A model generated the notes under the pieces. The model had not been told where the DNA came from. It did not search any database and saw only the letters and a list, made by a program, of their open reading frames with translations. Both the position numbers and the translations under genes were made by a program. DNA of 64,000 bases from Actinopolymorpha pittospori. Its GTDB lineage: Bacteria > Actinomycetota > Actinomycetes > Propionibacteriales > Actinopolymorphaceae. The stretch is from the NCBI RefSeq assembly GCF_014873875.1, contig NZ_JADBEM010000001.1:6758001-6822000 (forward strand). The letters run 5' to 3'. Of the stretch, positions 41,783 to 48,842 are shown piece after piece (the stretch's first letter is position 1; every line of letters starts with the position of its first letter).

Positions 41783-43447
41783 TCAGTGCAGCTCCCACAA
41801 CACCGGCGCGGTGAGCACGCCGACGCGAGGAAGCCCCAGGGCCGCGGAGAGCAGTTGCGCGGGCCCCTGGGCGGTGTCGATGCCGAGGATGCCGGCACTG
41901 GTCGCGGTGAGGTCCTCACTGGACTCCGGGCCACGCAGCCGCTCGACCATGCTGACCCGGGGAGTCACCCGCAGCGTCGCCTCCTCACGGCTGAGGCCGA
42001 CCCGGGAGCAGGCGATGTCGAGCGCCCGCTCGAACCCGCCGAGTTCGTCGACCAGGCCGCGCGCCTGGGCGTCGGCGCCGGTCCAGACCCGGCCCCGGGC
42101 GGCGGACTCGACGTGGTCCCGGCTCAGGCCGCGGTCGCCTGCCACCTTGCCGGTGAAGTCGTCGTAGACGTGGTCGAGCCAGTCCTCGAGGCGGCGCCAC
42201 TCATCGGTGGAGAAGCGGTGGTAGGCGGAGAACATCCAGGCGTTGCGGCCCTCGGCGACCCCGTCGCGGCTGATGCCGATGCGGTCCAGGAGGTCGCGAA
42301 TCACCGCTTTGCCCCCGAACACCCCGATCGACCCGGTGAGCGTGCCCGGTTGGGCGACGATCGTGTCGGCCGCCATCGAGACGAAGTAGCCGCCGGAGGC
42401 GGCCACGGTGCCCATCGACACCACGACCGGCTTGCCGGACTCGCGGACCCGGACGACCTCGCGGCGTACGGCGTCGGAGGCGACGTAGGAGCCCCCGGGG
42501 CTGTCCACCCGCAGCACCACCGCCCGGACGTCGTGGTCGGCGGCGGCCGCCCGCAGCGCCGCGCCGATGGTGTCCGAACCGATGGAGGTGGAGCCGAGCC
42601 CACGCCGGGTGGACCGACCCAGATGGATGTCGCCGGTGCCGTGGACGACGGCGACCGCCGGTCCCCTGGACGACACCCGGCCGATCGCCTGGCGGGGGCC
42701 CAACTGCTTCGCGCGGCGGTAGCGGTGCACGAACCTGGGCCGCACCTCACCGAGGCGAGCGCGTACCTGGGCGTAGACCTCGTCGCGGTAGCCGAGCCGG
42801 TCGACCAGGCCGCTCTCCTTCGCGTCCACGGCCGACAGGGGCGCCCGGTCGACGAGCTCCCGGATCGCTTCGGGGGAGAGCCGGCGGGTCTCGGCGATGC
42901 CCTCGACGACCTGCTCCATCGCGGAGGTGGCCAGCCGCCCCGCCGCCTCCTTGTGCGCGTCACTCATCTGCGTTGCCAGGAAGGTGTCGGCCGCGCTCTT
43001 GTACTCGTGCCGGCGGGACATCTCCGGCACCACGCCGAGCTTGGCGAGGGCGTCCTTGACAAAGACCGCCTCGGCGAGGACGCCGGTGAGGCCGACGTCG
43101 CCCGAGGGCTGCACCCAGATCTGGTCGAACGCGGTCGCGAGGTAGTAGGGGAGCGTGCCCGGACCGAACTCCCCGAAGGTCTCCGACCAGGCCACGGTTG
43201 GCTTGCCGGTGCCGGCGAAGTGCCGGACCGCGGTCCTGATCTCCTGGATCTGGGCGAGCGTGGGTCCATGGCCGCCGATGTGGGCCACCAGCCCGGCGAC
43301 GTCGGGGTCGTAGGCCGCCAACCGCAGCCCTTCCACCACGTCCCGCACCAGCGGGCGACGCCGCGCCATGAACGCGCCGACGGGGTCCTGCGGTGGCGCT
43401 TCGAGCAGCGGAACGGTCAGGTCGAGTTCGAGCAGGGTGGCGACCAT
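41783..43447 (-). CDS. sppA: Signal peptide peptidase SppA, 67K type
   Basis: A 554-residue double-domain SppA-type protease. Two ClpP/crotonase-like repeats are seen. The catalytic pair should be Lys150 (SRRHEYKSAADTFL) and Ser351 (MGTVAASGGYFVSMAA), corresponding to the Lys/Ser pair of E. coli SppA. RVDSPGGSYVASDAV and LTGSIGVFGGK flank the active site. It degrades signal-peptide remnants or membrane protein fragments. Unlike E. coli SppA there is no N-terminal membrane helix. The ATG at 43447 follows an AAGGTGAG site and begins the domain, so the longer frame is not used. Confidence 0.92.
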   Translation of the reverse strand: MVATLLELDLTVPLLEAPPQDPVGAFMARRRPLVRDVVEGLRLAAYDPDVAGLVAHIGGHGPTLAQIQEIRTAVRHFAGTGKPTVAWSETFGEFGPGTLPYYLATAFDQIWVQPSGDVGLTGVLAEAVFVKDALAKLGVVPEMSRRHEYKSAADTFLATQMSDAHKEAAGRLATSAMEQVVEGIAETRRLSPEAIRELVDRAPLSAVDAKESGLVDRLGYRDEVYAQVRARLGEVRPRFVHRYRRAKQLGPRQAIGRVSSRGPAVAVVHGTGDIHLGRSTRRGLGSTSIGSDTIGAALRAAAADHDVRAVVLRVDSPGGSYVASDAVRREVVRVRESGKPVVVSMGTVAASGGYFVSMAADTIVAQPGTLTGSIGVFGGKAVIRDLLDRIGISRDGVAEGRNAWMFSAYHRFSTDEWRRLEDWLDHVYDDFTGKVAGDRGLSRDHVESAARGRVWTGADAQARGLVDELGGFERALDIACSRVGLSREEATLRVTPRVSMVERLRGPESSEDLTATSAGILGIDTAQGPAQLLSAALGLPRVGVLTAPVLWELH

Positions 43448-43513
43448 GGGACTCACCTTAGGGGCCCGGGTGGGACGGAAGGCTGCGGGTAGGCAACAAT
43501 GATCCCGCAACGT

Positions 43514-43616
43514 GGAGGGGAGTATTCCTTCGCGACGGCATCGTCATCACGGTCAATCGGGTACATACCCGACCACCCGGTGCCGTCGGCCTGTGACGCA
43601 GGCGGAAGAGACCTCC
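43514..43616 (+). ncRNA. yybP-ykoY manganese riboswitch upstream of terC
   Basis: The conserved L1 GGGGAGTA (43517-43524), the CGTCATCACGGTC middle and the 3' AAGAGACCTCC block match the yybP-ykoY Mn2+ aptamer. P1 pairs GGAGG (43514-43518) with CCTCC (43612-43616). The 3' strand GACCTCCG (43610-43617) is also perfectly complementary to CGGAGGTC (43639-43646), which carries the ribosome site of terC. Forming P1 when Mn2+ binds would free that site, i.e. an ON switch. No covariance search was run. Confidence 0.85.
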
Positions 43617-43650
43617 GGGGAAGCGCATCCACTTCTCTCGGAGGTCACAC

Positions 43651-44658
43651 GTGACAATCGAACCCTGGGTCTGGGTTGCCACCGTCGGTGTCCTGGTGGC
43701 GATCCTCGTAGCCGACGTACTCATCATCGGTCGCCGACCGCACGAGCCGTCCATGCGCGAGAGCGTCAGCTGGATCGCCCTTTATGTCACCCTCGCGGTG
43801 ATTTTCGGCATTGGTGTCTGGTTCCTGGCCGGCGGGCAGTACGCCGGGGAGTTCTTCGCCGGGTGGCTCACCGAGTACAGCCTGTCGGTGGACAACCTCT
43901 TCGTCTTCCTCGTGATCCTGACGAGGTTCGGCGTACCCCGGAAGTACCAACAGACCGCCCTGCTGATCGGCATCATCCTGGCGCTGGTCATGCGTGGCTT
44001 CTTCATCGCCATCGGCGCGGCGGCGATCAGCGCGTTCGCCTGGGTCTTCTACATCTTCGGCGCCATCCTGATCTACACCGCGATCCAGTTCGTGCGCGGT
44101 GGCACCGGGGAGGAGTCGGAGTACAAGGAGAACGCCGTCATCCGCTGGGCCAAGAAGAACCTCCCGGCGACCGACAGCTACAACGGCGTGAAGCTCACCA
44201 TCGTGGAGAACGGCAAGCGCCTGGTCACCCCGATGCTGTTGGTGATGATCGCGCTGGGGACGACGGACCTGCTGTTCGCGCTCGACTCGATCCCGGCGAT
44301 CTACGGCCTCACGAAGGAGCCGTACCTCGTCTTCGCCGCCAACGTGTTCGCCCTGATGGGGCTACGGCAGCTGTACTTCCTGATCGGCGGGCTGGTGACT
44401 CGGCTCGTCTACCTGCCGATCGGTCTCGCCGTGATTCTCGGCTTCATCGGCGTCAAACTGATCCTGCACGCGCTGCACGAGAACAACCTTCCGTTCGTCA
44501 ACGGTGGCGACCCGATGCACAGCGTCCCGGACATCGGCATCGCGGTCTCCCTCGGCGTGATCGTCGGCACGCTCCTCATCACGACGGTCGCGAGCCTGCT
44601 GAAGAGCCGCAACACCGCGCAGAAGAAGGACGACGAGGAACCCGCGCAGACCCACTGA
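43651..44658 (+). CDS. TerC-family membrane protein (metal exporter)
   Basis: A 335-residue TerC/Alx-type integral membrane protein with about eight to nine helices. Landmarks are the family block EYSLSVDNLFVFLVILTRFGVP, with acidic residues in the membrane, and the second acidic block LLFALDSIPAIYGLTKEPYLVFAANVFALMGLRQLYFL. Alx/TerC proteins export Mn2+ or supply metals to secreted enzymes. The GTG start has GGAGG six bases upstream, and this site is masked in the alternative fold of the riboswitch in front of it. That makes manganese regulation very likely. Confidence 0.94.
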   Translation: MTIEPWVWVATVGVLVAILVADVLIIGRRPHEPSMRESVSWIALYVTLAVIFGIGVWFLAGGQYAGEFFAGWLTEYSLSVDNLFVFLVILTRFGVPRKYQQTALLIGIILALVMRGFFIAIGAAAISAFAWVFYIFGAILIYTAIQFVRGGTGEESEYKENAVIRWAKKNLPATDSYNGVKLTIVENGKRLVTPMLLVMIALGTTDLLFALDSIPAIYGLTKEPYLVFAANVFALMGLRQLYFLIGGLVTRLVYLPIGLAVILGFIGVKLILHALHENNLPFVNGGDPMHSVPDIGIAVSLGVIVGTLLITTVASLLKSRNTAQKKDDEEPAQTH

Positions 44659-44664
44659 GCAGCA

Positions 44665-44696
44665 GGCGGCCGGCACCAGTACAGATGCCGGCCGCC
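44665..44696. terminator. Terminator between terC and convergent gene
   Basis: GGCGGCCGGCA (44665-44675) and TGCCGGCCGCC (44686-44696) form a perfect 11-bp stem with a 10-base loop, just after the terC stop and before the end of the convergent membrane-protein gene. Confidence 0.85.
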
Positions 44697-44742
44697 CGCT
44701 GTGTCCGCTCTGCCGTCGCGCCGTCCTTCGAAGGACGGGCGA

Positions 44743-45333
44743 TCAGCCCTGCCGCGCGCCCTGGGCCCGCTCGGCGTCCCTCCGATGGTCCTCGCCTCGC
44801 ACCAGCGCGCCGATCTCGTGTCCCAACCCGATCGAGGGTCCGCCGATCAGTTCCCACGATCGGGCGATCCCGACCAGGAAGCAGACGATCACCAGGATCG
44901 AGATCGTGTGCACCTCACCGGAGTCGCCGGCGTCGCCGGTGTGGCCGGCCACCCGCAGGCCCATGACCAACTGGAGCGCGAAGATCGCGATGAGGCCGAG
45001 CAGGAAGACCTGGTCGCGCACGTCCCGCCAGCGCATGCCGCGGACCCGGATCAGTGACAGCAACGAGGCTGTGGTGAACATCAGTCCGAGGACCGCCACG
45101 TCAAGCGCGGTCCAGCCGATGTCGTCTCGGGGAATCAGAGCGAACAGCGACACCGCGAGCGCGTTGGTGAACGCGGTCAGCGCGGCGGAGGCTCGCACCC
45201 GGTGAATCTGGGTGTCGCCCCTCTCGGCCAGCCGCTCCTGGGAGACCGAGATGGCGACGAACAGCAGCCCGATCAGTGCGCCGGCCACGCCCGCGGTCGC
45301 CACGAAGAAGTCATGGAGGTTGTCCACAGTCAT
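44743..45333 (-). CDS. Small integral membrane protein, unknown
   Basis: A 196-residue protein with about five membrane helices: FFVATAGVAGALIGLLFVAISV, SAALTAFTNALAVSLFALIP, ALDVAVLGLMFTTASLLSLI, QVFLLGLIAIFALQLVMGL and ISILVIVCFLVGIARSWEL. No catalytic motif is seen. It resembles the uncharacterised actinobacterial proteins that begin with an FFxxxAGVAGALIGLLFVA helix. It is convergent with terC and alone on its strand. Function unknown. Confidence 0.78.
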   Translation of the reverse strand: MTVDNLHDFFVATAGVAGALIGLLFVAISVSQERLAERGDTQIHRVRASAALTAFTNALAVSLFALIPRDDIGWTALDVAVLGLMFTTASLLSLIRVRGMRWRDVRDQVFLLGLIAIFALQLVMGLRVAGHTGDAGDSGEVHTISILVIVCFLVGIARSWELIGGPSIGLGHEIGALVRGEDHRRDAERAQGARQG

Positions 45334-45421
45334 CCCCGCATCCTCGCGGAGGGAGCGCGGAGGAGGCCGGGCGCGGGGCGTTCGCTCCGGGGTGACGCGC
45401 TGGGTGTCCTGCGGATGCGAC

Positions 45422-46384
45422 CTAGGGTGCGTCTCCCGAGTCGGCGAGCCGGCCCGCGAGGTCGACCAGCGTGGCGCGACGGTCGGCGTTCATCGCCTCC
45501 TCACACACCTCCTTACCGGTCCCCGGCGCGTGCAGCAGGTAGGGCCCCTCGGCCGGCGGCGTGCCCTGCGGCGTCCCGGCGGCGAAGCCGACGTGGTGGA
45601 TCGACTTGCCCGGCCGAGCGAAGAAGAGCAGGTCGCCGGGCCGCGCGTCCGCGAGCGGGACCCGAACGGAGGCGTCCGCCTGGTCATGGGCGTCGCGCGG
45701 GACGATCCGGCCGAGCGCACGGAAGCTGATGTGCACCAGGCCTGAGCAGTCCAGGCCGAAGGCGCTCATGCCGCCCCACAGGTAGCTCAGGCCGACGAAG
45801 CTTCGCGCCGCCGCGAGGACGGCGCGCGTGTCGACGGGGTGGGCGTGGCCGGTCTGGCGTACGACACAGGCGGACGCGTCCAGGAAGGCGCTGCCACCGC
45901 CGGGAGTGGCGACCCGCACCCGTCCCTCGGCGTCGTCCAGGACCGGAAGGATCGTCGCGTAGGACAGCGCCGCGCTGACCAGACCCCGGGCGCCCGGGGC
46001 GGGCTCCAGCCGGGTCTCCTCGACCGTCACGACGGCCTCCCGCTCCGCCGGAGCGGCCGCCACGCTGACATGGGCCCGCGGCACCCAGCCGGGATAACCC
46101 CGCTCGTCGCGGTCCGAAGGTTGCCACGGCGCGACGACACGCAGCCAGTCGCGGTGTTCTTCGAGGACCTCGACCGGCTCGCCCGCCAACAACTGGGTGA
46201 GGATCCGGTCGTTCAGGTCACGTCGGGCCGGTGTGTCCAGACCGGCCGCCCAGGCACGCGGGTCGGGGTCCGCCGCGAGGATGGGCGCGTCGATCTCACG
46301 CGGCGCGTCGGGGTTGGTCCACAAGACGGTGGCGGCGACACCGATGGCTGTGCTCGCCTGGACGGAGAGATCGGGTGCGGGCAT
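45422..46384 (-). CDS. NlpC/P60 peptidase with bacterial SH3 domains
   Basis: A 320-residue hydrolase. The N-terminal half (about 55-175) has SH3-like repeats (LLAGEPVEVLEEHRDWLRVVAPW...GYPGWVPRAHV). The C-terminal NlpC/P60 domain has Cys213 (LDCSGLVH) and His264 (SIHHVGFAAG), preceded by SFVGLSYLWGGMSAFG. The plan matches the YkfC type, which cuts gamma-D-Glu-diamino-acid bonds in murein peptides. No signal peptide is visible, so it likely acts inside the cell. Three genes away on the same strand is a dipeptide epimerase that would act on the released L-Ala-Glu dipeptides, which suggests a murein-peptide recycling role. Confidence 0.9.
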   Translation of the reverse strand: MPAPDLSVQASTAIGVAATVLWTNPDAPREIDAPILAADPDPRAWAAGLDTPARRDLNDRILTQLLAGEPVEVLEEHRDWLRVVAPWQPSDRDERGYPGWVPRAHVSVAAAPAEREAVVTVEETRLEPAPGARGLVSAALSYATILPVLDDAEGRVRVATPGGGSAFLDASACVVRQTGHAHPVDTRAVLAAARSFVGLSYLWGGMSAFGLDCSGLVHISFRALGRIVPRDAHDQADASVRVPLADARPGDLLFFARPGKSIHHVGFAAGTPQGTPPAEGPYLLHAPGTGKEVCEEAMNADRRATLVDLAGRLADSGDAP

Positions 46385-46460
46385 GGAGCCACGCTAGAGC
46401 CTGCGACCCCTCCGGCGCCGTGCGGTCCGGTTGCCGGATCAGGCCCTGTGGGCGCGATGG

Positions 46461-47168
46461 TCACCGCGGCCCGACTGGCGTCTGTGCCCGGGTTCGTCGC
46501 GCGAGCCGGCGCGCCTCGCGAAGTGGTAGGGGCGTGCGGGTGCCGGCGAGGGCACGACGTACGACCTCTACCGCGACGTCGGGATCAGTGCGCCAGCCCG
46601 CGTGGACGACCAAAGGCCGCCGTCCCCGCCTGGTTCGGACCCACGCACCGACCTGTTCCTCCGCCAGCCACAGGGGGCTCGCCGCGCCCTCCTCCTCACC
46701 GGGCCACTCGCCACTGGCGAGCAGGGGGCGGTGGGTGACTCCGACGGTGGGCAGGTCCAGCGCCGCCCCGAGGTGGTAGGCCAGACCGGCGCGGCGCGGA
46801 TGGTCGCGGCCGGTGGCGTCGACCAGCATGACGTCGGGCCGGGGCTCGAGCGCTTCGACGGCGGCGGCCAGCGCCGGTCCCTCCCGCATCGCGAGGCTCC
46901 CGGCGACGTAGGCGGCGCCGGCGGTGTCGGTGCGGACGTGCCGGGCGATTCGCCGGCGACCGGCGTAGGTCACCGCGGCGACCCAGACCGGGTCACCCGG
47001 GCCGCCGGGCCCCTCGATACCTCGCGGGAAGCAGCAGAACGAACCGCCGATGAGCAGCGGCCGGTCGACGGGCGGGCGCCAGGGCTCCGGCGTACGGGCG
47101 GCCAGCGCGGTCTGGACGACGGCCAGCCCGTCGGCGTCCTCCGGCCACCAGGTTCCGGGCAGGTCCAT
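46461..47168 (-). CDS. Endonuclease V-like protein, catalytic residues changed
   Basis: A 235-residue protein of the endonuclease V (Nfi) fold. The hallmark second block is present as VMLVDATGRDHPRRAGLAYHLGAALDLPTVGVTHRPL. However, the first catalytic Asp (usually in a GVD motif on the first strand) is replaced in LLIGGSFCCFPRG, the DGxG of block two reads DATG, and the usual Lys in GVxK is His (GVTH). It may therefore not cut deoxyinosine DNA and could bind nucleic acid in another role. It lies between the NlpC/P60 and a PPOX-type gene on the same strand. Confidence 0.82.
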   Translation of the reverse strand: MDLPGTWWPEDADGLAVVQTALAARTPEPWRPPVDRPLLIGGSFCCFPRGIEGPGGPGDPVWVAAVTYAGRRRIARHVRTDTAGAAYVAGSLAMREGPALAAAVEALEPRPDVMLVDATGRDHPRRAGLAYHLGAALDLPTVGVTHRPLLASGEWPGEEEGAASPLWLAEEQVGAWVRTRRGRRPLVVHAGWRTDPDVAVEVVRRALAGTRTPLPLREARRLARRTRAQTPVGPR

Positions 47169-47237
47169 ACCTCCAGCAGACCAGACGGGCCGGCCGCGGG
47201 CGGTGCCGGGCGGACCTGGCCCGGTCCGACGGGCACC

Positions 47238-47633
47238 CTAGTCCTCGGTGGCGGTGAGCTCGTAGTGCAGTGTGCGCAGATGCTTGAGCCGGTGGAAGAG
47301 CGGCACGGCGACTCCCTGCAGGAACGGGTACTTCCGGCGCAGCGCGCGACGGATCGGGAGCGACTCCTGCGTCGACAGCAGTCGGGCGGTGGCCCGCATC
47401 GACGGCCCCGTCGGCCGGCCCATGCCGTTGGAGGGGGCGATCTCGACGTGCGGATCGCGACGGAGCCGCTTGTACTTGCCCGCCTTGTCGTAGGTGCGGA
47501 AGTAGGCCCGGTCTCCGTCGACGACGATGTTGACCGCGGTCGGCACCGGTGTGCCGTCCTTGCGGAAGGTCGTCAGGGCGATGGTCTTCTGGCGGGTGAA
47601 CCGGGCGAACGGCGAGGCCGTGTCGGTGGTCAT
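47238..47633 (-). CDS. PPOX-class F420-dependent oxidoreductase
   Basis: A 131-residue split-barrel protein of the Rv-type PPOX class that uses F420. The segment IALTTFRKDGTPVPTAVNIVVDGDRAYFRTYDKAGKYKRLRRDPHVEIAPSNGMG carries the family pattern including the Lys-rich stretch that contacts the F420 tail. Substrate unknown; relatives reduce biliverdin, fatty acids or xenobiotics. It lies upstream of the endonuclease V-like gene on the same strand, with a gap of 69 bases. Confidence 0.9.
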   Translation of the reverse strand: MTTDTASPFARFTRQKTIALTTFRKDGTPVPTAVNIVVDGDRAYFRTYDKAGKYKRLRRDPHVEIAPSNGMGRPTGPSMRATARLLSTQESLPIRRALRRKYPFLQGVAVPLFHRLKHLRTLHYELTATED

Positions 47634-47748
47634 GGTGGTTGCCTCTCAGGGGACTGGCGAACGCTTACGCCGCCCAGACGAGGCCACCGCGGGTTTCGTG
47701 ACAAGGTCCGGGACCGACCTTGGACCGGTGCCCGGGCCGCTGCCCTGA

Positions 47749-48831
47749 CTACCCCTTCAGGCCGCTGACTCCCAGGCCGGGTGCCTGCGGGAGGACCAGG
47801 CGTGAACCGTCGTAGCTGACGCCGCCCACGACCGGGGAGCCAGCCAGCCACCAGGCGGCGTCCAGGTCGCTGGTCAAGGTGGTGCCTCGCGCGGCGACCA
47901 GGCTCGCCGCCGCGCCGACCCCGACCGGGCCCTCCATCATCGACCCGACCAGCGTCCCGATCCCGTAGGCGTCGGCGAGGTCGAGCAGGGTGCGGGCCGG
48001 AGCGAGCCCACCGCACTTGGCGAGCTTGACGTTGACCAGGTCGGCGGCGCGCCTGCGGATCACCTCCACGAGGTCGCGGACGCCGTAGACGCTCTCGTCC
48101 GCGAGGATCGGCGTCTGCACCCGGTCACTGACCCAGCTGAGACCGTCCAGGTCGGCGGCGGCGACGGGCTGCTCGACGAGTTCGACGTCGAGGTCGGCGT
48201 CCTCGAGCGCGCGGATCACCCGGACGGCCTCGCGGGGCGTCCAGCCCTGGTTGGCGTCGAGCCGGATCCGGACGTCCGCGCCGACGGCCTGGCGTACGGC
48301 GCTGACCCCGGCGACGTCGGCGGCTGGGCCCGCCTTCGTGCCGACCTTGACCTTGAGCACGTCGAAGCCGTCCTGGACCCGGGCCCGCGCGGTCGCGGCG
48401 AGCTCACCGGGTTCGGCGGCCGAGAGGGTGACGTCGGTGGGCACGCTGGTGGCGGTGCCGCCGAGCAGCCGGGCCAGGGGCACGCCGAGCCGGCGGGCGG
48501 CGAGGTCGTGCAGGGCGACGTCGAGTGCGCACTTGGCGTTCAGGTTGCCGACGACCGCGGCGGCGATCTCGTGGGAGCGGGCGGCGAGGTCGTCGGGATC
48601 AGCGCCGAGCACGACGTCGCGCAGAGGCCCGGACAGGCACGCCGCCGCACCCTCCATCGACTCACCGGTCACCCGCCAGACCTGCGGCGCCTCACCCCAA
48701 CCGCTACGGCCGTCCTCGTCGACGACCTCGACGAGGACCGACTCCACCGCGGTGGCGCGGCGTAGGGCCGTGACGAACGGCGTGTGCAGTTCGGCTCGCA
48801 TCGCATGGCAGCGCACGTCGGTGATCGGCAC
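47749..48831 (-). CDS. Dipeptide (L-Ala-D/L-Glu) epimerase
   Basis: A 360-residue enolase-superfamily enzyme. The catalytic set is Lys160/Lys162 (VLKVKVG), metal ligands Asp192 (IRLDANQGW), Glu220 (ELVEQP) and Asp245 (ILADES), and Lys269 (LVNVKLAKCGG). This spacing matches L-Ala-D/L-Glu epimerases and related dipeptide epimerases, which help degrade murein peptides. The GTG at 48831 is chosen because it gives the family opening ITDVRCHAMRAELHTPFVTALR; an ATG at 48801 would cut this. It begins 11 bases after the lanthipeptide synthetase-like gene ends, so the two may be cotranscribed. Confidence 0.9.
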   Translation of the reverse strand: MPITDVRCHAMRAELHTPFVTALRRATAVESVLVEVVDEDGRSGWGEAPQVWRVTGESMEGAAACLSGPLRDVVLGADPDDLAARSHEIAAAVVGNLNAKCALDVALHDLAARRLGVPLARLLGGTATSVPTDVTLSAAEPGELAATARARVQDGFDVLKVKVGTKAGPAADVAGVSAVRQAVGADVRIRLDANQGWTPREAVRVIRALEDADLDVELVEQPVAAADLDGLSWVSDRVQTPILADESVYGVRDLVEVIRRRAADLVNVKLAKCGGLAPARTLLDLADAYGIGTLVGSMMEGPVGVGAAASLVAARGTTLTSDLDAAWWLAGSPVVGGVSYDGSRLVLPQAPGLGVSGLKG

Positions 48832-48842
48832 GGGACCGGACG

